Both the position numbers and the translations under genes were made by a program. A stretch of DNA of 41,754 nucleotides from Acanthaster planci (Eukaryota > Echinodermata > Asteroidea > Valvatida > Acanthasteridae), in NCBI RefSeq assembly GCF_001949145.1, contig NW_019091524.1, positions 9,415-51,168 on the forward strand. Direction: 5' to 3'. Shown piece after piece: positions 21,961 to 32,103 of the stretch. The notes beneath the pieces are model-generated. The model saw nothing but the letters and a program-made list of their open reading frames with translations, was not told where the DNA came from and did no database searches. The number at the start of each line of letters is the position of its first letter. Position 1 is the stretch's first letter.

Positions 21961-23706
21961 TTCAACACTAAACAGGCCATATTCAAACGGATTAAAAGGA
22001 CATTAGAGCGCACGTCAGTAAACTTGTGAGCCAACTTGTGCAAGGCCATATCATAAACAGGAAAACCTCTCAACCCATAATCGCATCATTCCGACAGGAG
22101 GTATTCACCAACTCGCCCGGCCCAACCCAACAAGTTACTCTCTCGAGAAAATTAAATTACCGCGTGGTTTCCCGCAGAACAAGAAGTTTCGTTTTCCTCA
22201 ATAATTCCTGATACTAGTATTTCATTTTTGCCCCGAATATTTGATAAGCCTGTTTACATCACAAACAAGATTACATTGGACCCCAACGTTCAGGCTTGTT
22301 TTCTGCTGGAACATCCGAATTTGATATTAATTTCTAGAAATAGGACAAACATTTAAAGGCAATAGTGGTTAACTTGTGACGTGCCCTGCCCAAGGCTGTG
22401 AATCCCCCAAGGGCCAGGTAAATACAAAAGAGGAACAGGCGAATTGTTTTACACCAAAGTTCAATGAACATGTACACGCCTTTATTTCGTTGATATTATG
22501 AAACATTAAGTTTCCTCCCTCAAGTAAGTATTCCCTTGACATCGTTTTTCTTGCTGTTACTTCTTCAAAGGATCCATCGATGTAAATGTACTTGCTTTTT
22601 TTTTCTTGAAATTCTTTTTCCAGCCACAATTGATGACGTGGATTAAGTACAAGGCACATCTGAACAAATTACTTTGTCCAAATCAGTTTGGTCTACCGTC
22701 GTCCAGATTACAAAAATCAATCAGGAGAGAAATTCCACCTTCATCGTATTTTCACCTTTCACGAAGAGACGAGCTCATCTTTTACTGCTGTTGAAAGCAC
22801 AGTATTTAGTGGGACCAAAATAAATGACATGTAGGCGTTATACAGTTTTCACGAACAGCTGAAGTGCCATAGAGATTAATTATTCCGCAATAAATAGTTA
22901 CATTATTCTGTAATTGAGCATTTTGGAAATTTGAGATCACATGAAACTCACTGTATCTGTATCAAAAAGTAGTCAACATTAATTTGCTCTAAAAACAGGC
23001 GAAGTAGTTTTAAAAAGGTGACTCAAAACTGAACTTGAAACTCAATTTTCTCAAACCACTGTTGAACGCCTCGTGGCCAAATTTGCCCTGATACCATCGG
23101 GCAATCTCCGACGAAGTGTATTCATATCCTATAAGTTTAGCAACAAGCAAACTGAAACCTGGAGACGCGTCTTCTTATCTCCAAATTCTCCCTTCACCAA
23201 CGTCCAGTTCAATGACGTAATTAATTATCATAAAACGTCGCAGAGTAACTTGTCCTCTTTCGAGTGGTCAACCGTGGTAAAATGTAGCAGATAAATTTCA
23301 CATAAATTTTTATAAACAAAATCTTTTTGCCGTTACATACACAGAGGGCGTCCTTTCTTTTATGAAGTTTCCCTCATTCCTTATGTTTGGCATTCCACTC
23401 TTGACGTACTTTTAACACTTGAGGAATTTCGAATGTTATGAGCAAATATTTATGTCTTAGTGTTTAGTGCTATCTGCTTATCTTCGTACTTCCATAAACC
23501 AATGAACTCGTTAGCAAGATCAAACGACATAATGTGTCCGCGGAATCAAAACGTTTGGTTTGGTTCGATCCTCACAGAATATGACGGCTTTCAAATCTTT
23601 CAAACCCATCCTGAATGATCCAGAAATTGATATAAACTGTGAATGTGGTTCTTATTTCTTCGACAATAAGCCTAAATCCAGAGTTCCAAAAGGCGTAAGA
23701 TGGCAG

Positions 23707-23858
23707 TTAAATGAGCTGATCGACAAACACTCCGTGGATCCCAAAAGGCAAGTTTTCTACCTCGGCACGGGCCAACTCTTGGAAAGTCCGAGCGTCAAGA
23801 ACGAGAAGGAACGGGTTCTTGGTCGGTTCTGCGTCCAACACTAAGGACAGCACCACGC
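23707..23858 (-). pseudogene. Carotenoid oxygenase B, terminal exon 9 (intact piece)
   Basis: 152 bases to a TAA. It keeps P-F-G-I-H-G-V-F with the fourth ligand His and ends V-D-Q-L-I. Much of the exon matches the intact copy base for base, which fits a recent duplication or gene conversion. Confidence 0.83.
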
Positions 23859-24043
23859 CTGGTGAGAGACAAGAGAGTGAACAAAGTCACGGTGACCAAC
23901 ACGTGCAGCCTCCATGGGGGTTTTACTTGGTCTTCGTTTTTATCAGTGACCTTTTTTTCTTGTAAAGCAGAAACCAAGACGTCACAGAGATCCCGATTTG
24001 AGTCAAGTCTAGAGTTTCGACAGATACTTTGCACCATAATTAC

Positions 24044-24161
24044 CGTCATCCTCCTCCACTCCGTCGGGGTTGGGAACAAACACCGCCTCCGATGGGTAGT
24101 GGCTCCCGGACAGTGAACTCCACGTCAAGTGGGTTTTTGTCTTTGTGTCTATTTTTACGAG
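24044..24161 (-). pseudogene. Carotenoid oxygenase B, exon 8 (intact piece)
   Basis: 118 bases. It encodes [12 protein letters not shown] and V-E-E-D-D-G, nearly identical to the intact copy. Acceptor TTTTTCAG|CTC, donor GACG|GTAATT. Confidence 0.82.
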
Positions 24162-24816
24162 CTGAAAAAGTTGAAGTAGAAATTAGCATTTTTAAGCCTA
24201 AACTGCTGAAACTGCTACATATACTTTGCGACAAGTGTGTGCAGTAAGGAAACCTTCATGATTCTTTGAGAAGTAAATTTTTACGTAAACCCTGTAACTA
24301 TAACATGCAGCGGTTACTTAAGTGGTTACTTAGCTAAAAAAAAATTACCAAGGAAAGGTGCACGACCCTTTGTGAAAATAAAAGTCCACACTTTTATACA
24401 TTAATGCCCTTCTTACTGATCAATGTATATTTTCCCGAATACGCTTTACGCGCGCAGATCTATGAACGTAACAAAGATTGTGTGCCTTTTGGTGAAAGCG
24501 AAAATCTCAGTCGACCAACTTTTTTTTTATGCGATACGGTTTTGTTCTTGCTCATCAGGCAGTGATGTTCGCGTCTCTTCGTGAAAACGCAAAATACAAT
24601 AATCGAGACTCCTGCTCCACTTGACACAAATGATTTATTTTTGAGTGTGGAAGCATGTCAAACAAGTTGAATAATAATTTTAAAAATCGACATTAAAAAA
24701 TTGCCAATTGGACATCGCCGTCTATTTGTTAAAACGATGACGTTGTGCTTTCTCTACCGAGCCCGCTGCTTTGTGATGAGAGTCGTTGACACAGAGAGAG
24801 CAGGACTTCCCTGCAG

Positions 24817-25060
24817 TACTGATAAATTGCAAAAATTGGTGTGTTAAATTTGACACCCCGATTTATCACAGGACTACACCAACATTTTTCACTTTTCAAT
24901 TTGGTGTTACTTGGTGTTATTTCTAACACCATCCACTTATAGATAACACTTATAGGTGTGCAAAGTAACATCGCGGTGTTAAAGTAAACACACTATATGG
25001 TGTGGTCATCTGATAACACCAAAAAGTGTTGATTTTAACGCCACAGTTTTTGCAGTGTAT
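24817..25060. mobile_element. AACACC-rich miniature element
   Basis: The left part (ttgcaaaaattggtgtgtta) is mirrored on the right (reverse of taacgccacagtttttgcag), and the interior is dense in ggtgtt and aacacc. This looks like a non-autonomous DNA transposon with tgcaaaaa-type ends, in intron 8 of the broken oxygenase, 90 bases from palindromic element copy 2. Confidence 0.6.
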
Positions 25061-25147
25061 GTTTGAGGTGGTCAAGCAAACTTCTATCGCCAAAATTCTA
25101 TCGCCTAAAACAAAAGCGAGTGCTTTCAAAAAGGCCAAAAATCAATA

Positions 25148-25315
25148 CGGCCGTTTCACAATAGTACGCCACCAAGACTTTGCAACGCGTTGGCTAATCA
25201 CAATGCGTGAAATTTGTCGACCCAATGCGCGTTTGGAAAGGGTCGACAAATTTCGCGCGTTATGATAGGCCAACGCGTTGCAAACTCTTGTTGGCGCACT
25301 CTTGTGAATCGCCCA
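25148..25315. mobile_element. Palindromic miniature element, copy 2 (168 bp, TA flanks)
   Basis: Almost its whole length is a stem: the left arm from cggccgtttcacaatagt to aaatttgtcgaccc is the reverse complement of the right arm from gggtcgacaaatttcgcgcg to gtgaatcgccca. TA on both sides (25146-25147 and 25316-25317) suggests a TA target duplication, as made by Tc1/mariner-type transposases. Confidence 0.88.
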
Positions 25316-25672
25316 TATTCTATATAGTATATTAGTATAATTACTAAACTTCCCCTCTAAAATACGTGTAAATTGTCCTCCACCATTTTGAAAGATTTGA
25401 AACTGATCTTTATCAAACTACGTTATTTTGCTTTTGCCTTCCATCTTTGTCTGTTTTTAAGTGCGAGCTGGTAAAATCCAACAGAAAAGCCTGAGGTTGT
25501 CACTAAAATCAGTGAGGTGAGCTGCCTCACTCGTGAATAGGCATGCAGGGGATACCCTGGCAAAGAGTACCATTCTGACTTTGTAAATCATAACGGCCCA
25601 GCAGTGGACCCAAACACTTCCAAGAATTGACATTGTATTAAGTGTTGATGCATTACATGGTTTCTGACTTAC

Positions 25673-25758
25673 CTCGCGCAGATTGTTTGGCAACCCGTAT
25701 ATATACCTGTAGGGTCGGCCGTTGTATTTCTCATAGTTGATTCGCGGTAGCTCAATTC
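25673..25758 (-). pseudogene. Carotenoid oxygenase B, exon 7 (intact piece)
   Basis: 86 bases, separated from exon 6 by a 2.8 kb intron full of mobile elements. It encodes [14 protein letters not shown]. Acceptor TCTCACAG|GA, donor GAG|GTAAGT. Confidence 0.82.
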
Positions 25759-26074
25759 CTGTGAGACATGAACGCATGGTTAAAACGCATTTCCAAGTTG
25801 ACAAGGAGGCGCACGATTACAATAACAATGCCCTCCATTTGTCGTAACATAAATTCCATTAAACTCTATTTAGCTTGACGTACGGCTTATTCTAAGACCC
25901 ATTAGCTACGGAAAACTTTTTTGCTGAGGACTAGGTTGTCAGTGTACCAAAGTGGTTGCACGTATAAAAGCATAGTTTCAACACGGGCAGTATTGCCAAG
26001 CGATCCACGACGGTACGCAATCATAACAGAAACGCCTTATCACAGCGGACATAAAATTAGGCGCAGCTGTATGG

Positions 26075-27604
26075 GGCACCCTATATGACTTTATTAGTAT
26101 AAAAAAACAAACGAAAATAATATATTTATGACGAAACTAATATTTACAGGACGAAAGTGAAATAAATCTAAGACGAAACATATATAAAGGACGAAAGAAA
26201 ATAGGAAGAAACTAATACATAAAGCACGAAACCAATCTATGCATAGGACAAAAGTACATTTAAAGAACAAAGATTATTTATATAGGACGAAAATTGATAA
26301 ATATACGACCAAATTCGTATATAAATGACGAAACTATGTACATATAAATATAGAACGAAAATAATAGGACAAAACTAATCATAGGCCTATATAGGACGCA
26401 ACTAATAAATATAGGATGAAAGTAATAAATATAAAACGAAACTAAAAAATAAAACAAAACTATAAAAACTTACAGAGCGATACTAATAAATAGGACAGGG
26501 TGCCGCCCCAAGATGAAGTGCACGCCTATAAAGCCAATTGGCGAAAGAAAGACAGGTAGTGACAAGCGGGTCCTTACATTGCTACCAGTGTCAGGCATTA
26601 CGCGAGTACCACTGGCATTACTAGCAGCAGGCCTGGGCCCATTGCTAGTGGGTATAACATTGCAACTAATTCACGGAAAGCAGGGTTTTGAAGGATGTTT
26701 TCAACCACATGAACTTCTCGTACTAGAACGTTTTCAATTTTCCAACGTTTGAGCCGTGGTTCAGGATCACAGTTCCACTCTTTTTGACAAATCTCTCTGA
26801 CAAGTAAAGTGTGATATGACGTCCACCGTATCATCAAGAGTGGCATTGAAAGAGCTCCATAAGAGTTACGGGAAACAGTAATTTTTCCCGTAAAAGTTAC
26901 AACAACCGTCAGAAAGTGATGGCATATCTCAAAAAGTGAAATTTAGCAAGGAAAATTCCGAAGCATTTACTTGGTTACATGTTTTTGTTTTTTTTTTAAT
27001 AGACAAATCTCACAGGTTTGTATACAGGGGCATCGAGTGTTAATGTTGTCCGTGTAACTCTCCAAACCGGGTATGGCGCACAAGCGGCACGACGTCCGCG
27101 AACCGGTCGGTAGATGGCTTACATATTTTACGTTTTCATCTTGTATAAGATGTTACATTTTGCCCCATATCACAACCGGTCTGGCGTCGAAGTTGCGTCC
27201 TATTTATTAATTTTGCTCTAAACTTATTATTTTCGTTCTATATTTTTTAGTTTCGTTCTATATTTATTACTTTCATCCAATATCTATTAGTTTCGTTCTA
27301 TATTTCTTAGTTTTGTCCTGTGTATATTATTTTCATCCTATATTCATTAGTTTCGTCATTTTATATGAATTTGTAGTATATTTATTAGTTTTCGTCCTAT
27401 ACAGACCATCTTTGTCCTTTAAACTACTTTTGTCCTGCATATAAATTAGTTTCGTGCTTTATGTATTAGTTTCGTCCTATATGCATTTCTTTCGTCTTTT
27501 GTATATTTGTTTCGTTTTAGATTGATATCACTTTCGTCCTATTAAATTAGTTTCGGCATATTTTTTTCGTTTGATTTTTTTTACTAATAAAGTTACGAGG
27601 GCGC
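26075..27604. mobile_element. Foldback-like element, about 1.5 kb, with tandem-repeat inverted arms
   Basis: The ends match in inverted orientation: left gcaccctatatgactttatt and the reverse of the right, gcgccctcgtaactttatta, continuing through agtataaaaaaacaaacgaa. Inside each end is an array of about 400 bases of a roughly 20-base unit, ggacgaaactaataaatata on the left and its inverse tatatttattagtttcgtcc on the right. The core 26510-27190 is non-repetitive and has no recognisable transposase; its two overlapping frames (26513-26752 plus, 26598-26846 minus) match nothing I know. Located in intron 6 of the broken oxygenase. Confidence 0.75.
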
Positions 27605-27656
27605 TTCATAGAGCTAGCACGGCAAGGTTGGATAAGTTAATTAAACTTAATTAATA

Positions 27657-27824
27657 CAGGCGTTTCACAGCAGTGCGACTCCGAGAGTTTGCAACGCACT
27701 GGCCAATCATAATGCGCGAAATCTGTCAACCCAATGCTCGTTGGAGAGGGTCGGCAGGTTTCGCGCATTGTGATTTGCCAACGCGTTGCAAACTCTTGGA
27801 GGCGTACTATTAAGATTCGCCCGG
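27657..27824. mobile_element. Palindromic miniature element, copy 3
   Basis: Same arms as copies 2 and 4 (gagtttgcaacgcactggcc / ccaacgcgttgcaaactc). Left TA present; the right end is altered to cgcccgga. It sits 50 bases beyond the right end of the foldback-like element. Confidence 0.85.
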
Positions 27825-28266
27825 ATTGGCCGACTGAATGTTTGCGTAGATGCTATATTAAGCCCGTGCAAACACGGACGCTGGCATGGCGGATGTCTCT
27901 CTGGTTTGTAAACGACTGCTTCCGTCTTGAAATCGCGTATGGAAACCAGGATTTAATTAACCATCGAAGTAAGCTTCGAGATGATCCTTAGTCACCAATT
28001 AATTGGCGTTTGATGTGAGCGGGGAACCGAAGGGTTGGGGCACTTGGAGTACACAAAGCAAAAATAATAATAATTAATGCGCCCTCCAAGTTGTACAAAG
28101 AGTGAAACTATGCGCTTTCCAATTTTGGAATTTTTACCAATTTTGGAATGAACGGAGCGAATCAGTCTCAGCCACTCCCATCGTAAAAATCATTACAAAT
28201 CTACTGTGATGGAGGACAACTTCTCCTCTGATAGCCAGTGTATTCACGTTGTACCCTTTAATAATA

Positions 28267-28433
28267 CGGCCGTTTACTGTAGTGGGCCTCCGAGAGTTTG
28301 CAACGCGTTGGCCAATCACAATACGCGAAATCTGTCGACCCAATGCACGTCTGGAAATGGTCGACAAATTTCGCGCGTTGTGATTGGCCAACGCGTTGCA
28401 AACTCTTGGAGGCGCTCCATTGTGAATCACCCA
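28267..28433. mobile_element. Palindromic miniature element, copy 4 (167 bp, TA flanks)
   Basis: Nearly perfect stem (gagtttgcaacgcgttggcc / ggccaacgcgttgcaaactc, then gaaatctgtcgac / gtcgacaaatttc) with TA at 28265-28266 and 28434-28435. It lies in intron 6 of the broken carotenoid oxygenase. Confidence 0.88.
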
Positions 28434-28573
28434 TACTGTGGAAATACTGAATGTAGATTCTTTGTGGCAGTTGGTCCGAACTCTATAAGTTTACCTGCTG
28501 CTTCTGTCTTCAAAATATACTGTTCGTGTATTCCACTAGATTTATGTAATAATTTCTGAAAAGGACAACTCAC

Positions 28574-28676
28574 TTTGATCTGAAAGATCCTCGTGTGTGC
28601 AGAAAACTTTGCCTGGACCAATCAGTTTAGCAGTGGCTCGGCTACCGGCAAGCGTAACAAGTTCTTCAGTATCCTT
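28574..28676 (-). pseudogene. Carotenoid oxygenase B, exon 6 (intact piece)
   Basis: 103 bases. It encodes [14 protein letters not shown] and V-F-C-T-H-E-D-L. Acceptor AACTAG|AAG, donor CAAA|GTGAGT. Confidence 0.8.
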
Positions 28677-28997
28677 CTAGTTTAGGAAAAACACATCCAA
28701 TATACATGTATAATATTGTGCTTGACCATACTTATGTAGAATATCGAGTTTGGTCTAGACCCACTGCTGAAGTTGGCAATATATTGCGTTTGCTTTCCTG
28801 CTAACGCCAGTAAAGCCACGTGAAACGAAACGTTTTGGAACCCCGGAAGGGGTTCAAACGGTGTTTTGCAAGAAACGATTTGCACTCAGGCGCAGTCTTT
28901 TTCGGAGATTATAATTTCCCACGTGATTCTTCATAACCCCACGAATCGAAATGGTATATCTCATTCCCTGAACTAAGCGAAACCTCAGTTGACTCAC

Positions 28998-29244
28998 CTT
29001 CAGGTCCAAGGGCAGAACGAAGCGAACCGCCCGCAACTCTTCTTCGTTTGAGGCAACCATTTTTCGCGCTGCCTCCAGACCAGCGCTGTCCATTATGCTG
29101 GCATCAGCATGGCGGCACAGATCGACGACCATGTGTCCATCCTCCTCGTAGGCATTGATGAAATGTAAGCAGAAGAAGGAATCGGCGAGGTACTCGGTGG
29201 ACACCACCTCGCCGGTGCGCAGATGCACGAGATAGAAACGGGAC
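28998..29244 (-). pseudogene. Carotenoid oxygenase B, exon 5 (intact piece)
   Basis: 247 bases. It encodes [14 protein letters not shown]; the ligand His remains while the preceding Phe is Leu. Acceptor AACTCAG|G, donor AAG|GTGAGT. Confidence 0.82.
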
Positions 29245-30048
29245 CTGAGTTGCAAAAACAAGTATCAGGTAACACAAACAGTCCTCTATCCAATGTTATG
29301 AACCTGCTTTGCAGAAAGGATTGTCAATAGCAATTTTTGGCTGAGTAAAACAGTTTGTAAACCAGTCAGAAGCAATTACGACTTGTATAATTTCATCCTG
29401 TGAAATGCAAGCTCATAACCTGGTGTTGCTGAAGATAAATTTTCTGTGTTATAGGGAATTCGTGTGTTTGAACCCAGCGACGTAAGACACTTTCCTTACG
29501 ATATCCTGTCGACATCTTTTAACACGCCTGTCATGGAAACGGTGGCGCGAACAATGCAAATCAAAGAACTGTATACGTGTATCGTGTACATTTACTTCTT
29601 TTCTGCAGAATTCTACCCTGTGTTTTCGTCCATTAAATACCACAGGAATACTTCAAGACTTATAAAAAGAATTCATTTATGCATAAGCACGGGCGCAACC
29701 GTAAGTTGAAGTGGAATTGAAATTGAACGGAGTGCATATCTTATAATTTTTTTTTCATATCTGGCTTTGTCTTCGAAAGGCCTATCATTAATTGTAGGCC
29801 CCAGCTTCATATCTTCAGGCATCTGTTTTAGGAAAACTGACTTCAACATTCGTCGGTACCCTTTTTAAGACAACAAATATCAACCCTTGTAATTTGAGAC
29901 CAAAACTTATAAGATTTTGGATTGGATGGAGCATTCTTGACGTCCAAATAAGTTATTCTGGAGCAACTGGAGAAACTAAGTATCGAACTAAGGGTCTGAA
30001 CAAACTTAGGATCTGAAAAATATTTTTCCCTGGAAATCTGCATCGTAC

Positions 30049-30262
30049 TTCTGCTCGGGATAAAAGCTCAGACAGGTACTCGGGGCAACCTCCCGCAATT
30101 TGGCGGTGAGAATCTTGAGGACGTTCACCACGAAGGGCTGTTCCAGGAAGATGATGTAGTTTTTGGTCATTCCAAAGCTGTGAAAGTAGCTGGGATACGG
30201 CGACGAAGAGGCTGGTATACGACAGATTACCCTCGATCCTTTCATTGGTTCCTCGTTGTCCC
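30049..30262 (-). pseudogene. Carotenoid oxygenase B, exon 4 (intact piece)
   Basis: 214 bases. It encodes [13 protein letters not shown], keeping the second ligand His. Same unusual donor AA|GTACGA as the intact copy; acceptor TTTGCAG|GG. Confidence 0.8.
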
Positions 30263-30825
30263 CTGCAAAAGGTGCGAAGAAAACGATCGTGTTATATGGA
30301 CTTCCAGCCTGTGTTACCTTCATGTGAAAGAACCTTTACTCTCTGCAACGAAATGTCTTTGTTTTAGTCACGAACACCGATTTTTGTTTGATGACGTCAC
30401 CGAATTTCGATGTGTGTCATCGGAAAATGTACTTGATTTTGTGTATGATGAGATCTCTGAAAAAACGCTTATTAAATGACAGGGTGAAATAAACAGGACA
30501 CTGAACGTCTCAAAGCAAAGTTTCTCTTCTGTGACTTCCAGGATGATGCCTCATTATTATGGAAACTTACAAAATTTCATGAAGTACAGCAAACAAATCT
30601 CAAACGTGGCAAAGCTGTTTTTGTTGTACCACCAGAGGGCGTTCTTTTTCCTTTTACGACGTCAGCAATTAGTGCTCAGAATACAGTTCGTAATTTTCTG
30701 TAAATTTTGAGTGGTATAAAAATTGTCTGTTTTTCATTGCTCTTCCAGTTAGGGGCCTAGGCCTATGTTGCCCAAGATCATGGGCGGAGATCCCGGGGAT
30801 GGAAGGGGGATATATCAGCCACTTG

Positions 30826-30850
30826 TGTGTGTGTGTGTGTGTGGGGGGGG
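30826..30850. repeat. (TG)n microsatellite followed by a G run
   Basis: About eleven tg dinucleotides, then eight g, in intron 3 of the broken oxygenase. Confidence 0.85.
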
Positions 30851-31162
30851 TCATCCCCCACACGCCCTTTTCAAGTCACTGACGGCGTCACGATCTCACC
30901 TGGAATGGAGGCCATGCTGAGCTAAAGTTATGAAAAACTGACCAGTTTCCTCTTTATTTGACTTACTTCACAACTCATGAAATTTAACGAAATTGCCCGG
31001 ACGTAACTTTCCAACTGCACTAATGCCAGTCCAAAGCTCGTTATTTGTCAACCAACTTTTTGCCTCTATTCATTCGAGCAAGCAAAGCAACTTTTAAACC
31101 CAATAATTAAATGTTGCCTGCAATGTCAAACCTGAGGATTGGACAGCAGAGGAGAAACACAC

Positions 31163-31304
31163 CTTGTTTGGCCAGTGGCGTCTTGATTATACTGTATGTG
31201 ACATTTCTCCCAAAGGTTGTTCCCATGTTGTACACGCAACCATCGTCACTGTAGTGTGGATGCGCAGAAGCCATGTTCACTGCTACGTGATCAGTGATCG
31301 TAAC
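31163..31304 (-). pseudogene. Carotenoid oxygenase B, exon 3 (intact piece)
   Basis: 142 bases, same length and phase as in the intact copy. It encodes [18 protein letters not shown], keeping the first iron-ligand His. Acceptor CTGAAG|GTT, donor CAAG|GTGTGT. Confidence 0.8.
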
Positions 31305-31447
31305 CTTCAGGAAGAAGATTTTCTTCATATCATTACAAAAACTCTGCAGGTATTAAATGTCCATCAGATTGACTTACAATCTCAAAGAGACGTCATCTTG
31401 AAAAAAGTGACCATCATCACGAGAATATCGCCCAAATGCACGTTTAC

Positions 31448-31707
31448 CTTACTCGTCACTTTGAGAGTCCGAGGATCTACCTTGCACATCAAACTGCTTT
31501 CCGTTAAGGCGTAGAAATGGTCCTGTCCGAGATGCAGCCAGTTTACGCTACAGTTATCGGTGGCGTCGTGTAAGGGCTTCGTGAAATAGGAGAAGAGGTG
31601 TCTGAAGTAGCTCTTGCAGGGATCTCTGTAGACGGCCGTACCATAGCCAAGAACAACTATGGGCTTCTCAGCCATATAGCAGTTCGTATGCATCACTCTC
31701 TTGATAC
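31448..31707 (-). pseudogene. Carotenoid oxygenase B, exon 2: one-base insertion
   Basis: 260 bases against 259. The frame from exon 1 reads Y-Q-E-S-D-A-Y-E-L-L-Y-G-stop. The remainder, in the +1 frame, is clean: A-V-Y-R-D-P-C-K, A-L-T-E-S-S. The extra base lies just before the M-A-E-K block. Donor AAG|GTAAAC. Confidence 0.85.
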
Positions 31708-31963
31708 CTGTTGGGGGATCGGATTAATGGACCATAAAAATCATGATTAGGCTTAAATTCCATAATGATGTTACTCTTCTCTTTGGCTGTGGTGGGTGAA
31801 CATTCTTCTTTTAACTGCGATGGGTGACCATTATCTAAATCCATACTTGATGCTAGTTCCAACAAGCTCATCGACTTCCATACTTGACTCTTTTTTGGTG
31901 TCAGAAGCCACCGGGACAGGCAAGTACTCGAAGTGAGAGGGTTGTTGCCTTGACAGGGATCAC

Positions 31964-32103
31964 CTGTTCTGATGCGACACTTGTCTCTCCTCAGTGATGA
32001 AGAGCGAAGCCGTCAAACAAGCTACCGACCTCCTGCTCTCCGGCTTCCAAGAGCCCCGGCCAATTACGGATTAACGAACCCTTTAACAACTTTGGGATCT
32101 CGC
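31964..32103 (-). pseudogene. Carotenoid oxygenase B, exon 1: 11-base deletion, stop codon
   Basis: 140 bases against 151 in the intact copy. After F-D-G-F-A-L the reading runs into H-H-stop because 11 bases are missing. The signature Gly in RNGPG is Trp. The acceptor TTTTTGAG|GC lacks the pyrimidine-CAG of the intact gene but could still work; the donor is CAG|GTGATC. Confidence 0.85.

Larger units (their letters stand above)
20931..23706. other. Spacer between repeat-kinase 2 and the carotenoid oxygenase pair
   Basis: No supported gene. It contains two inverted-repeat elements (21333-21541 and 21744-21960). The 3' UTR of the broken oxygenase would lie just left of 23707; no strong poly(A) signal was identified. 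Confidence 0.45.
23707..32103 (-). pseudogene. Carotenoid oxygenase B: tandem copy broken in its first two recognisable exons
   Basis: Nine exons mirror those of the intact copy at 34067-41171: 32103-31964, 31707-31448, 31304-31163, 30262-30049, 29244-28998, 28676-28574, 25758-25673, 24161-24044 and 23858-23707. Seven have the same length and phase as their counterparts and no stops. Exon 1 is 11 bases shorter, which shifts the frame to a TGA, and its RNGPG reads RNWPG. Exon 2 is one base longer, which shifts the frame to another TGA. The two changes do not cancel. Iron-ligand histidines survive in exons 3, 4, 5 and 9, and splice sites look usable. An ATG inside exon 2 is in the correct downstream frame, so an N-terminally shortened product is possible, but the first blade would be missing. 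Most likely a recent pseudogene; a sequencing or assembly error is the alternative. Confidence 0.85.

Noticed and set aside
23560-23844. 94-codon plus-strand frame across exon 9 of the broken oxygenase
   Set aside because: Antisense shadow of exon 9.
26513-26846. Transposase fragment in the foldback-like core
   Set aside because: Both short frames lack catalytic motifs of any transposase family I know.
31448-32103. The exon 1 and exon 2 frameshifts of the left oxygenase might cancel
   Set aside because: A loss of 11 and a gain of 1 total minus 10, not a multiple of three, and stops occur right after each change.
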